Source: Candidatus Woesearchaeota archaeon (lineage in GTDB: Archaea > Nanobdellota > Nanobdellia > Woesearchaeales > GCA-023898365). Taken from it: a stretch of 64,000 nucleotides of DNA. The notes beneath the pieces are model-generated. The model made no database searches. It had not been told where the DNA came from and was given only the letters and a program-made list of their open reading frames with translations. The first letter of the stretch is position 1, and each line of letters starts with the position of its first letter. The position numbers were made by a program, and so were the translations under genes. The stretch spans positions 124,001-188,000 of the forward strand of contig CP060219.1 of assembly GCA_023898365.1 (NCBI GenBank), written 5' to 3'. Positions 15,496 to 23,771 of the stretch are shown piece by piece.

Positions 15496-16563
15496 TTACG
15501 AACGCGATATTCCTTCAGCCCATAGTCGGTCAAATTCGTTCTGAAATGCAGAAATAAGCGAAGCATCTTGAGAAATGAGCAAGAGCTCGTTGTTTGTTTC
15601 ATAACCACCACGTGTAGGATTTGCACTCCCTGCAATAAGCGTTTGATTCCCAATTATGAAGACTTTGTGATGCATCGTCTGAGGATTGCTATCTGTGCGC
15701 ACCAGTAAGCGAGTGTCGTCAGGGACTAAATATGCCATGCGCTTTTCCACAAGAAGCCTTACGTTGCTTGTGGGCAAGAGACTTGCGTAAAGGTCGTTGC
15801 GAGACGTGACAAACTGCATCGCATCAACCTGCGGAGCAGAAGTCAGTGCTTTACGAACAAGGTCAGAGCAGGAGTCGTACGGACAATGATAAAAAATAAT
15901 TGGAAAATTTGAGAACGGCTTATGGTGAAATAAGAGATTGTTTGAGTAAAATAATTCTGTAAATACTTGTGCAATGAAATGATCATGAATCACAAACACG
16001 TTGTTATTATTTAATTCAAGTCCGTTTCTTGTTGGATTTGCACTCCCAACAAGGACAAGGTCAGTATCAATCACACAATATTTCACATGATCAATGCCTG
16101 CATGATACGAAGGGAGTGCAGATAAAGAATCTTTGCTTAGAGATATTTTGTGCGCGTTCTCTTGTTCGACAAGAACAGTAACGGCAATCTCTTGTTGTTT
16201 GCGAGCAAGCAATGCGATAAGCGCGGGATGGGTGAAATCATAAAATGAACAAAGAATTTGTTCGCGCGCTCCCATGAATGCATCGAGAAAGAGTTGGGTG
16301 CAAGGAGCTTCAGGGCAAAAATGAACAGAAATTGTTGCAGTGGGGGTGCGAGAGGTGTGTAAAGCAAATTCATTCATTGCAAACCACGCAAGAAGTTTTC
16401 TTATAACAAGATCAAGCGAATCAAAAACAGATCGCTCTTGAACAAGTACCGGTTCAGTGCCAAGAATTGTATTTGTTAGTTGCTTAACGCAAGAAAGCAA
16501 CAGCACAAGCAAAAAAAGAAAGAACAAAAACTTGACAAGAACCACAACAAGTCGACGTAACAT
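15496..16563 (-). CDS. secreted or membrane-anchored phospholipase D-like protein
   Basis: 355 residues. One N-terminal hydrophobic helix (~5-25, ending LLLSC) anchors or exports it. It has two HKD modules. The first is HVKYCVID (H159, K161, D166) with GSANPTRNG. The second is HHKVFIIG (H298, K300) with GSANPTRGG, but the Asp of HxKxxxxD is Gly. PLD-fold proteins hydrolyse phosphodiester bonds in lipids or nucleic acids; the GSAN-P motif is common in Nuc/cardiolipin-synthase-like members. It lies upstream of DNA ligase, but the signal peptide argues for an envelope role. Confidence 0.8.
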   Translation of the reverse strand: MLRRLVVVLVKFLFFLFLLVLLLSCVKQLTNTILGTEPVLVQERSVFDSLDLVIRKLLAWFAMNEFALHTSRTPTATISVHFCPEAPCTQLFLDAFMGAREQILCSFYDFTHPALIALLARKQQEIAVTVLVEQENAHKISLSKDSLSALPSYHAGIDHVKYCVIDTDLVLVGSANPTRNGLELNNNNVFVIHDHFIAQVFTELFYSNNLLFHHKPFSNFPIIFYHCPYDSCSDLVRKALTSAPQVDAMQFVTSRNDLYASLLPTSNVRLLVEKRMAYLVPDDTRLLVRTDSNPQTMHHKVFIIGNQTLIAGSANPTRGGYETNNELLLISQDASLISAFQNEFDRLWAEGISRS

Positions 16564-16656
16564 AAAAAACTAGTAACTTGATTCGCTAAAAAACTAGCTA
16601 AAAGAAAGCAAAAAATGTTTCGAAAGTTCCTGGAAACTAGTAGTTTTCTGCAAAAC

Positions 16657-16668
16657 CTTTTTATACAG
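16657..16668 (+). promoter_or_regulatory. TATA box of gatD
   Basis: CTTTTTATACAG, 21 bases before the ATG at 16690. It places the start there and not at the upstream in-frame ATG at 16615. Confidence 0.6.
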
Positions 16669-16689
16669 AGGCGCAGTAATAAGCATCAG

Positions 16690-18012
16690 ATGAAAGAAAG
16701 CAAAAAACAATCTCAATCTAAGGCAGCGTATACCAAGATGCATAAGAATGAAGTGACCGTTCAACTCACAGATAAGCAAAGCGTTGAAGGAAAACTCATT
16801 ACAGAAAATGAAACAACCATCACACTCAAACTTTCTTCAGGCTACAATCAACTACTCTTGAAAAAACGCATAAAATCAATTACTCAAAAAAATAAGACAA
16901 CGACAGGAAAAAAAGCAACCGAGGAAAAAAAGAAACAAACCACTAAGAAAAAAGAACAAGGGTGGAACGATGCCATTGTCATTCTCAATGTTGGAGGCAC
17001 CATTGCGTGCAAAATAGATTATGCCACGGGCGCAGTCGTTGCGCAAACAGAACCTGATGAGCTCACTAGCACCATTCCTGAATTACAAGACTATGCGCCG
17101 ATTGCGACAAAAAGTCTTTCAAATATGCAATCTGATGATATCAGACTTCAAGATATTAATGCAATTGTTAAAGCCATCGAAGAATGTGTCAACAAAGGTG
17201 CGAGAGGAGTTATTGTCACGCATGGAACTGATTTTCTCCATTACAGTGCATCAGGAGTGAGTTTTGCACTTGAGCATCCACCCATTCCAGTTATTTTTGT
17301 CGGTTCACAGCGCTCATCAGATCGACCATCATCCGATGCAGCAATCAACGTCATTAATGCAGCATATACAATAAGAAACAGTTCGTTTACAGGAGTTGCC
17401 CTGTGCATGCATAAAAATGCTGACGACGGGACAAATACGTTGTTTAATCCCCAGCAATGTATGAAGCTTCACACGTCTCGCAGAGATGCATTTAAACAAA
17501 TCAATGCCGCTCCACTTGGGGAAGTCAATGCAGAACAGAATCATCTTGTTTTGTTCCATAATGTAATGAATGAAACAAAACCATTCAAAGCGTATCACTA
17601 TAATGAAAACTTGCGCATTGGTCTTGTCAAAGCACATCCACATATGTTTGTTGAAGAATTTTTACATCTCAACAAGTTCGATGCAGCGATTTTCGAAGCA
17701 AGCGGACTGGGACATTTTCCCATTTCTATCCACAAAGAAAATGAAAAAATTCGAGCCGCCCTTGCAAAACTATCCTGTAAGAAAGTACTCACTGCACAAA
17801 CTATTTGGGGCAGGATCAATCTTAATGTTTATTCCCCGCAACGGATTTTAAAAGAAATGGGATTTCTGGGACATAACCTTAATGTACCAACCCATGCAGC
17901 ATTTATGAAGATAGCTTTTCTTCTCAGTAACTTTCCTGAAGATGTTGATGAACTCTATGAAATTAATCTTCGCGGAGAACTAACTGAGCGAACAGAAAAT
18001 GTTACAGATTGA
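16690..18012 (+). CDS. gatD: Glu-tRNA(Gln) amidotransferase subunit D
   Basis: 440 residues. An N-terminal SH3-like domain (HKNEVTVQLTDKQSVEGKLI) precedes an asparaginase-type domain. The nucleophile loop is GGTIACK (Thr at ~105), and the second catalytic motif is HGTDFLHYSA (~178). GatD releases ammonia from glutamine or asparagine for GatE, which converts Glu-tRNA(Gln) to Gln-tRNA(Gln); this is archaea-specific. gatE is not in this window. The basic, Lys-rich linker (~75-95) between the two domains is long. The stop overlaps the start of rtcA by 14 bases, so both are co-transcribed. Confidence 0.94.
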   Translation: MKESKKQSQSKAAYTKMHKNEVTVQLTDKQSVEGKLITENETTITLKLSSGYNQLLLKKRIKSITQKNKTTTGKKATEEKKKQTTKKKEQGWNDAIVILNVGGTIACKIDYATGAVVAQTEPDELTSTIPELQDYAPIATKSLSNMQSDDIRLQDINAIVKAIEECVNKGARGVIVTHGTDFLHYSASGVSFALEHPPIPVIFVGSQRSSDRPSSDAAINVINAAYTIRNSSFTGVALCMHKNADDGTNTLFNPQQCMKLHTSRRDAFKQINAAPLGEVNAEQNHLVLFHNVMNETKPFKAYHYNENLRIGLVKAHPHMFVEEFLHLNKFDAAIFEASGLGHFPISIHKENEKIRAALAKLSCKKVLTAQTIWGRINLNVYSPQRILKEMGFLGHNLNVPTHAAFMKIAFLLSNFPEDVDELYEINLRGELTERTENVTD

Positions 18013-19045
18013 TGGAAGCAGTGGTGGCGGGAGCGTCATCAGACTTGCTTTGGCACTTTCTAGTATTACAGGAAAAGAATTTTCGGTGACCAACATTCGA
18101 GCTTCTCGACCCAATCCGGGTCTTGCCATGCAGCATCTGATGGCAGTCAACGCGTTTGCCCGCATTAGCAATGCTAAAGTTGTTGGCAACACCAAAGGGA
18201 GCCGCGAACTAACATTTTCTCCAGGTACTATTCAAAAAAATAAATTGTTCATTGATGTGCAAACCGCAGGATCGTTAAGTCTTATCATTGAAGCTCTTCT
18301 TCCTTGGTTTGTTGCAACAAAACAACCTCTTGATCTTGAGTTAATTGGAGGCACGAATGTACCCTGGAGCCCTCCCGTTGATACGCTTCAACTGGTTCTC
18401 TTCCCCCTCCTCTACAAATATGGCACGTTCACAGCTACCATAGGAAGACGTGGTTTTTATCCAAAAGGAAAAGGACAAGTAAGATTTTCGTACAGACCAG
18501 GAGAGCAAATACCCTATCGTGCAATTCGTCTTACAAAAAAACAAGAACTCCATCATGTTAAAGGAATTCTTATTACCACAGAAAAGGATTTGCGTTTTGC
18601 AACTGCAATCCACTCTGCGCTTTCTCAAGTACACGAAACAAGCGACCTTGAAACATTGCAAGTGACTGCTGCAAGCGAAGGAACACAACTCATCTTACTC
18701 GCGTATTATGGTGACGACACCGGTTATGACCCCTTTCGTCCAATGATTTTATCTGCAGACTGTTTGCTTGAAAAAAATCCTGAACAAACAACACAAGAAA
18801 CAATTGCTCGTTTCAAAACATTACTTTCAAGCGCTGCGTGTGTCGATGAACAAACGGCTGATCAGCTTCTTCCCTATCTGGGATTATTTGGTGGCGAACT
18901 TATCACAACGGAGCTTACCAATCATTTGACTATTGCCTGCGAGCTTCTTTCGCTCTTTTTGGAAATCGATATAAGCGCCCAGCAGGGAAAAATTCTGGTC
19001 AAAGAAGGATTTATAGAAAAGGAAGCCAAAAAACAACCTTTATAA
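17999..19045 (+). CDS. rtcA: RNA 3'-terminal phosphate cyclase
   Basis: 348 residues. The N-terminus LQIDGSSGGGSVIRLALALS and the RPNPGLAMQHLMAVNAFARI segment are typical of RtcA; RRGFYPKGKGQVRFSY is a family signature. The enzyme uses ATP to convert RNA 3'-phosphates to 2',3'-cyclic phosphates, in RNA repair or splicing-related metabolism. The start ATG lies inside the end of gatD. The 3' end overlaps the TATA box of the next tRNA gene. Confidence 0.93.
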   Translation: MLQIDGSSGGGSVIRLALALSSITGKEFSVTNIRASRPNPGLAMQHLMAVNAFARISNAKVVGNTKGSRELTFSPGTIQKNKLFIDVQTAGSLSLIIEALLPWFVATKQPLDLELIGGTNVPWSPPVDTLQLVLFPLLYKYGTFTATIGRRGFYPKGKGQVRFSYRPGEQIPYRAIRLTKKQELHHVKGILITTEKDLRFATAIHSALSQVHETSDLETLQVTAASEGTQLILLAYYGDDTGYDPFRPMILSADCLLEKNPEQTTQETIARFKTLLSSAACVDEQTADQLLPYLGLFGGELITTELTNHLTIACELLSLFLEIDISAQQGKILVKEGFIEKEAKKQPL

Positions 19046-19048
19046 AGC
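19037..19048 (+). promoter_or_regulatory. TATA box of tRNA-Pro
   Basis: CCTTTATAAAGC, 28 bases before the tRNA 5' end, overlapping the rtcA stop codon. Confidence 0.6.
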
Positions 19049-19075
19049 ATTTGGCGTTTCTCCCAAGTATCACGC

Positions 19076-19182
19076 GGGGCTATGGGGTAATCTGGTTATC
19101 CTTTTCGGTTTGGGACCGAACGATCCCGGTTCGAAGGCTTTAATTCAGGTTCCTGAAAGGCGCGAAAGTCCGGGTAGCCCCA
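19076..19182 (+). tRNA. tRNA-Pro (anticodon TGG) with an intron in the T loop
   Basis: The acceptor stem GGGGCTA/TAGCCCC is perfect; discriminator A is at 19182. The anticodon stem TTCGG/CCGAA encloses loop TTTGGGA (anticodon TGG). T stem CCCGG (19125-19129) pairs with CCGGG (19170-19174), 40 bases apart instead of 7. The T-loop starts TTCGAA, so an intron of about 33 bases (roughly 19136-19168) interrupts it. It holds a hairpin TTCAG/CTGAA. Without it the tRNA is 74 bases. The 3' boundary CGAAAG|TCC is identical to that in tRNA-Ala at 8797. Splice sites are uncertain by 2-3 bases. Confidence 0.88.
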
Positions 19183-19197
19183 CTTTATGTTGGGAAA

Positions 19198-19449
19198 ATG
19201 GCAAAAAAAAGTATGTACGGTTCAGTGAAGCGGTTTGGTCCACGATATGGTCGAACAGTCAAGAACAAACTTGGAAAGATTGAGCACGAACAGCGCAAAC
19301 TCCATGAATGTCCAAAATGCTTACGCCCTGCGGCGAAGCGAGATTCTGTAGGCATCTGGATCTGCACCAAGTGCGGAAATAAATTTGCAAGCAAAGCATA
19401 CACGGTCGCAAAACCTGCCTTGCTTAAACAAAATGCACAAGAGGTATGA
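19198..19449 (+). CDS. rpl37Ae: large-subunit ribosomal protein eL43 (L37Ae)
   Basis: 83 residues starting MAKKSMYGSVKRFGPRYGRT. The zinc ribbon has CPKC and CTKC pairs. It sits 15 bases after tRNA-Pro and starts a tight operon eL43-rpoP-pcc1-prefoldin-UPF0147. In many archaea this gene follows rrp42 directly; here it lies apart. Confidence 0.96.
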   Translation: MAKKSMYGSVKRFGPRYGRTVKNKLGKIEHEQRKLHECPKCLRPAAKRDSVGIWICTKCGNKFASKAYTVAKPALLKQNAQEV

Positions 19450-19451
19450 TC

Positions 19452-19589
19452 ATGGCTGAATATCGATGTTTTTTCTGTAAACGGACCATCAGTGAAGATC
19501 ATGTTAGACGACGAGTGCGTTGCATTTACTGCGGATCAAAAATATTGTTTAAACCACGAACTGTGGAAACCACCATTGAAGCAGTATGA
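19452..19589 (+). CDS. rpoP: RNA polymerase subunit P (Rpo12)
   Basis: A 45-residue protein starting MAEYRCFFCKRTISEDHVRR. The zinc ribbon has CFFC and CIYCGS pairs; the KILFKPR end is typical of archaeal RpoP/eukaryotic Rpb12. It follows eL43 by 2 bases, and its stop overlaps the pcc1 start (ATGA). Confidence 0.96.
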   Translation: MAEYRCFFCKRTISEDHVRRRVRCIYCGSKILFKPRTVETTIEAV

Positions 19590-19801
19590 TTCGTGCCAAA
19601 ATCACGTATCCCCAAAAAGTTGCGGACCTGTTTGTTGCTGAAGAGAAAACTATTGGCAACGATCGAAGCGGCTACGAAGTGAGCGTGGAAGGAAACATGA
19701 CGGTGTTTAGCATCTTTGCAAAGGATGCAACCTCATTGCGAACCATCATCACTTCAATAACAAAAATCCTCAATGTGATTGAACAGGTTGATGCCTTATG
19801 A
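19586..19801 (+). CDS. pcc1: KEOPS complex subunit Pcc1
   Basis: 71 residues, the size of archaeal Pcc1, with alternating strands and a helix (SLRTIITSITKILNVIEQV). Pcc1 forms a dimer on Kae1 in the KEOPS complex that makes t6A on ANN-decoding tRNAs. Assignment rests on size, fold pattern and its conserved place between rpoP and prefoldin beta. Both its ends overlap neighbours by ATGA. Confidence 0.85.
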   Translation: MIRAKITYPQKVADLFVAEEKTIGNDRSGYEVSVEGNMTVFSIFAKDATSLRTIITSITKILNVIEQVDAL

Positions 19802-20094
19802 ACGAGGAAGAAACAAAGAAGATTTCGCTTCTTGAGCAAAATCGCGAACATCTTCTCCAACAAAAAAAGCTCTTTGAAAATCAATTAGCAGAAGTTAAAC
19901 TCGCACAGAAAGAAGTGGAAGCGACAGACACCTGCTATCAACTTTTGGGCAACATCATGGTGCGTACAAATAAAGAAAAGCATCAAAAACAATTGCAAGA
20001 ACAACAAGAATTACTATCACTTCGTCTAAAAACACTCATTGATCACGAAGCAAAACTTGAAGCTGAAATAAAAACTATTAAAAATAAAAAATAG
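19798..20094 (+). CDS. pfdB: prefoldin subunit beta
   Basis: 98 residues with two long coiled-coil helices flanking a hairpin (TDTCYQLLGNIMVR), the classic beta-type prefoldin pattern. Prefoldin is a hexameric chaperone that hands unfolded proteins to the thermosome. The start overlaps the pcc1 stop. It is slightly shorter than the usual ~115 residues. Confidence 0.9.
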   Translation: MNEEETKKISLLEQNREHLLQQKKLFENQLAEVKLAQKEVEATDTCYQLLGNIMVRTNKEKHQKQLQEQQELLSLRLKTLIDHEAKLEAEIKTIKNKK

Positions 20095-20097
20095 GGG

Positions 20098-20367
20098 ATG
20101 AGTCGCATGCAAGAACTAGATGAAGCAGTTGATTTTCTCAAAGAAATGCAAGAAGATCACACCATTTCTAAGACGGTCAAGGCAAAGCTTGGCGTTATCA
20201 TTCAAGAGCTCGAAAAAAGTGCAGACGTTTCTTTAGTTATTAACCGCGGGCTTTCTCTCATTGAAGAAATAGCAAACGATATGAACATTCCTCCTTTTCT
20301 TCGGACTCAACTCTACAATGTTGCAGGAATTCTCGAGTCAATCGACACGCAAGTTGAAAAGAGTTAG
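20098..20367 (+). CDS. UPF0147 family protein
   Basis: 89 residues, all helical. The family signature region ANDMNIPPFLRTQLYNVAGI is clear. The function is unknown, although the gene is nearly universal in archaea and usually beside prefoldin beta as here. The ATG at 20098 follows the prefoldin stop by 3 bases. A second ATG at 20107 has AGGGGATG at better ribosome-binding distance and could be the true start. Its 3' end overlaps a convergent gene by 30 bases. Confidence 0.9.
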   Translation: MSRMQELDEAVDFLKEMQEDHTISKTVKAKLGVIIQELEKSADVSLVINRGLSLIEEIANDMNIPPFLRTQLYNVAGILESIDTQVEKS

Positions 20368-20547
20368 ATAGCGCAAGAAAGGGTCTTGAAGTTGCGTATC
20401 TTCTCCAAATGTTTGCTCTGAAGAAGGCACGGCCGTTTCATTCGAGTGCATCTGTTGCTGTGTGCCCGTATCTTGCATGAAGGCTACAATCAGTAATACT
20501 GCAATGACAATTCCCATTGCAAGAAGTTGCCAAAGTTTTTTTCTCAT
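20338..20547 (-). CDS. small membrane-anchored protein
   Basis: 69 residues: a basic start (RKKLWQ), one hydrophobic helix (~8-23) and a polar acidic tail. Its ATG overlaps the stop of the 543-residue secreted protein upstream (ATGA), so the two are translationally coupled and may work together. It is not recognised. It overlaps the UPF0147 gene tail-to-tail. Confidence 0.6.
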   Translation of the reverse strand: MRKKLWQLLAMGIVIAVLLIVAFMQDTGTQQQMHSNETAVPSSEQTFGEDTQLQDPFLRYLTLFNLRVD

Positions 20548-22175
20548 TTTTGTAGCACCTCTAACAGCGGTAATTCAGGAGGTAAGAGTAATGGCTGCGC
20601 GTCATCAAAACAAATAGGAAGATTACGAGAATACAATCGCAAACGAAGTTGACCCATACGAAGAGCGATGAGTTCCAAATCATGATAGGTCGCCATGTAA
20701 TGATTTGCTAATTTTTTAACGGTTGCTTCATCAACATCACGATCAAGATCAGCCAGAGCTTCTCTATCTTTCATAAATGATTCATAGGATAACGCAAGAA
20801 GAGTAGATATAGTTTCTGCTTCGCTTCGAAGTAATGATTCTTCTCGTGGTGCAAGAAAAAGAGAATCATGAAGCCGCATCCCTTGAGAAAACATTCGAAT
20901 AAATAAATGGTGGAGCCGCGCATCACGCTCAATTAAATGAAAATGAACAATATCTTCCTTGATTAAGTCAATTGTGTCAAGATGTTGTTCTTGCCAGAAT
21001 TGAAGACTTGCATCCGTATCAACAGTGAAAATTTCTTTGTTCAAAAAATTGAGTGTGTTCTGATGTCCTAAAAGTGTCCGTAACATTGTATCTTTTTGTT
21101 TTGGAAAAAGTCCTTGATTGGTTACTATGCGAAGAATAAGTGTTTCAGTCGTTGCATTCAAACCAAGCAACATATAAGAAAACGCAACGGTGGAAACAAG
21201 CACACGATCTTCAGGCACGACCTGTTCGGCAAGCTGCGCAACTGATGAAGAAAAATAGGAAAAAGTTCTTTTTGTTTTTTTATGCGAAGCAACCAGTTCA
21301 ATTTCTGCTCGGCTTTGAATTTCATGAGGAAGATAACTCTTTGCATAGCCATCAGCAACAAGCAAAGGGTCTTGAAGGGGAGAAAGCTTTTCAAAAAACA
21401 AATATGATGGTGGGGCAAATTGCAAAGGCGATGATTCTAAGTTTGATCCAATCAAATCGCCGTCAGTTCCCAGTAGCAAAGGAAGTCGATAAAAAGAAAG
21501 CGAAAGCGGGTTAAAAGAACACGAAGAAGGTTGAATAAAGAGTTTCTCAAAAAGCAGTTGCACTTCAAGATTGTTAAAATTGTTGTGTATTGCCCTCGAA
21601 GAAAAATCTGCATAAATAGAACGAGAATAATTTTTTTCAGAAGAACCTACCTGCATTGAAAGAAAAGAGGCAGATAGTAAAGCAGTGCAAAATTGGTTAA
21701 TATCATTAGCGAAAAGGTTCTTATGGAGATGTGCAAAGAGACGAAAGCAATATTGAGGATAATCATGAAGAAACAACGCTTCAACACCACTAATAATTTC
21801 TTCATTAAATATAAATGGAGTGATGAGTCTTCCTGTTTGTAAAAGAGCAATCATCTGATCAACATCAAGTACCACTTCAGTACCATTAGTAAGAACAACA
21901 AAGGTTGATTTATTTTCATGAGCAAGTACTTGCTGATGCATTGAAGCAATATACCGATCTATGACAAATTCTTCTTCACGTTCTTGAGCAGCTTGAGCCA
22001 AAAGAGCAAACTCTTCCGAAACAGTCGTGTCATTCCCAAGCAAAGAAAGATTTTCATATAACACAATAACCTGTTCATCAAGAGGAATCGGCCTGGAAAT
22101 AAAATCATCTAGGACCGCGCCAAAACTTGGAGCGATAAGAAAGATAAGAATAATTAAACCCCCCGACAACTTCAT
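20544..22175 (-). CDS. large secreted protein of unknown family
   Basis: 543 residues from the ATG at 22173-22175; a TTG two codons earlier is less likely because the TATA-like TTCTTAAATTT (~22196-22207) predicts a leaderless start here. A signal peptide (~1-20) is followed by a mostly helical protein without a further membrane segment. There are several N-glycosylation-type NxS/T sites and few Cys. No domain recognised. It is coupled with the following small membrane protein. Confidence 0.65.
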   Translation of the reverse strand: MKLSGGLIILIFLIAPSFGAVLDDFISRPIPLDEQVIVLYENLSLLGNDTTVSEEFALLAQAAQEREEEFVIDRYIASMHQQVLAHENKSTFVVLTNGTEVVLDVDQMIALLQTGRLITPFIFNEEIISGVEALFLHDYPQYCFRLFAHLHKNLFANDINQFCTALLSASFLSMQVGSSEKNYSRSIYADFSSRAIHNNFNNLEVQLLFEKLFIQPSSCSFNPLSLSFYRLPLLLGTDGDLIGSNLESSPLQFAPPSYLFFEKLSPLQDPLLVADGYAKSYLPHEIQSRAEIELVASHKKTKRTFSYFSSSVAQLAEQVVPEDRVLVSTVAFSYMLLGLNATTETLILRIVTNQGLFPKQKDTMLRTLLGHQNTLNFLNKEIFTVDTDASLQFWQEQHLDTIDLIKEDIVHFHLIERDARLHHLFIRMFSQGMRLHDSLFLAPREESLLRSEAETISTLLALSYESFMKDREALADLDRDVDEATVKKLANHYMATYHDLELIALRMGQLRLRLYSRNLPICFDDAQPLLLPPELPLLEVLQK

Positions 22176-22270
22176 ACTCAAGACACATACAAAACTAAAT
22201 TTAAGAATGTTGTGATTTTAATCAGATGTAGGTAACAATATATTTAAATCACACTCACTTGATAACGTTC

Positions 22271-22750
22271 ATGAACTCGTACCTTCACTTCGGCGTTGTG
22301 GTTTTGTTGTTGTTAAGTCTTGTAGGAGGTGTGCGAGCCGCACAAATTACAGGTACTGTTTATGACGAAGAATTTGAGCCAAAAAAAAATACGCTCTTAA
22401 TCATTGACGAGACAAGTGAAAATATTCATTATCTTTCGAACAATTCTTTCCAAATTAATGTATCTCAGGGAAAACATCATCTTGCCTTTTTCGAACTTGT
22501 TGATCAATATATTGTGCGACAAGCAACACTCTCTTTGGATGTGGAAAATGATTTGAATGTTTCTGTTATTATGCTTCCTCTTCTCGTACCGACCTTAGTC
22601 AGTGAAGCGTACAAGCCAAGCACTTCGCAAGACGCATCAAAAAGTCCCAAGAATATTATGATCAGAGGATTGCTTTCGCTGCTTGTGCTCGGAACGGGGT
22701 ATGTGATCGTAAAAAAACGTCAGAAAAAATCCTTCAAGAAGCGACAATAA
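22271..22750 (+). CDS. surface protein with signal peptide and C-terminal membrane anchor
   Basis: 159 residues from the ATG at 22271. A TTG at 22259 is also in frame, but the TATA box ATATTTAAATC (22238-22248) favours 22271. A signal peptide (~1-23, ending VRAAQ) precedes an ectodomain that begins ITGTVYDEEFEPKKNTLL, like a CarboxypepD-regulatory or CNA-B beta-sandwich. A membrane helix (~135-150) and a basic cytoplasmic tail (KKRQKKSFKKRQ) follow. No enzyme motif. Confidence 0.7.
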   Translation: MNSYLHFGVVVLLLLSLVGGVRAAQITGTVYDEEFEPKKNTLLIIDETSENIHYLSNNSFQINVSQGKHHLAFFELVDQYIVRQATLSLDVENDLNVSVIMLPLLVPTLVSEAYKPSTSQDASKSPKNIMIRGLLSLLVLGTGYVIVKKRQKKSFKKRQ

Positions 22751-22775
22751 AAAAATTGTAAAAAAAAATTCAAAA

Positions 22776-22982
22776 TTATCGATCAACGGTTATGGGAATA
22801 ACTCCCTTTTCAAACTCTTGTTCGGCGATCTTGAGTGGATCGTAACGAATCTTTTCAAGTTCTGCTTTTGAAAGTTTAATGAGAAAAGGAGCACCCATCG
22901 AAAGTTGCAAAGCACGGGCACCAACAATTCTTGCTTTCTCAAAACGAGTTAATCGAATGACTTCTTCTTGTTTCTTAACCAT
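22776..22982 (-). CDS. rpoK: RNA polymerase subunit K (Rpo6)
   Basis: 68 residues. [20 protein letters not shown] and the [25 protein letters not shown] end are diagnostic of RpoK/Rpb6, which helps assemble the polymerase clamp. It follows rrp42 by 9 bases. In most archaea rpoK lies with rpoN and uS2 and not with the exosome genes, so this linkage is a local rearrangement. Confidence 0.95.
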   Translation of the reverse strand: MVKKQEEVIRLTRFEKARIVGARALQLSMGAPFLIKLSKAELEKIRYDPLKIAEQEFEKGVIPITVDR

Positions 22983-22991
22983 AGTTATTCC

Positions 22992-23771
22992 TCAAAGTGC
23001 TGCGATTTGTGCACGCAAATCTTTTGCTTTTGAAAAGGCAAGATCAAGTGCTTTCTTTAATTCCTCTTCAGAAAAGGGCTGATCTCCTCCTTTTTGCATG
23101 GCGCAAACTCTTTTGTCATCAAGCGTTGTAATGGTGATGCGCGCATCACTCGCTTGTTCTTCAGCTTCAGTTGGATCAACAATTAAATTGTTTCCAATTT
23201 TATGTACAGTTACAGGAATAGGAAACTCACTTAATTTTAGTTTCTCATCCGTTAACTCGCCAAACACAACTTTTCCATTTTCAAGTTTTGGAAATCTTGT
23301 CACACGAAGTGCAGCAAGAGAAGCAATTGCTCCCAGATCGATAAGGTTGCCATCAGCATTGAGCGGCACAATATCAACTTGCACCATCCACACCAGCTCG
23401 CCTTTCTTGATACATAAACTCTTCGTATCAAGCGATCCGCTCTCACGAATACCTCGATCAATAACTCGAGACGTTTCAATAGAATCAATTGAAGGCGGAC
23501 CTTCCTCAAAATGAGGGGATGCAAGTGGACGAAGTTCGCAGTTTACCATAAGAACGCCGTCATCGGGTGTGTCAGGAAAGGGTGTTCCCGCGGTAAGCTT
23601 TACACCAACAAGTAACTCTGACTCTCCTGCAATGATCTTTGCACTTCCTTCGGCAGTAAAAATACTTCCCACTTCGAAAGAAATTTTTCGAAATTCATCA
23701 TTCTTTCGCCCATCGAGGCGAAAGCCTTTCTTAATTGCGTTGGCAACATGGGTTTTCACATTACTATTCAT
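22992..23771 (-). CDS. rrp42: exosome subunit Rrp42
   Basis: 259 residues of the RNase PH fold (GFRLDGRKNDEFRKISFEVG; DTPDDGVLMVNCEL; ALRVTRFPKLENGKVV). Rrp42 is the non-catalytic partner that forms the hexameric ring with Rrp41. The start overlaps the rrp41 stop (ATGA). Confidence 0.95.
   Translation of the reverse strand: MNSNVKTHVANAIKKGFRLDGRKNDEFRKISFEVGSIFTAEGSAKIIAGESELLVGVKLTAGTPFPDTPDDGVLMVNCELRPLASPHFEEGPPSIDSIETSRVIDRGIRESGSLDTKSLCIKKGELVWMVQVDIVPLNADGNLIDLGAIASLAALRVTRFPKLENGKVVFGELTDEKLKLSEFPIPVTVHKIGNNLIVDPTEAEEQASDARITITTLDDKRVCAMQKGGDQPFSEEELKKALDLAFSKAKDLRAQIAAL

Noticed and set aside
16615..16689. Longer GatD start at the first ATG
   Set aside because: The TATA box at 16657-16668 lies within it; the start is placed at 16690.
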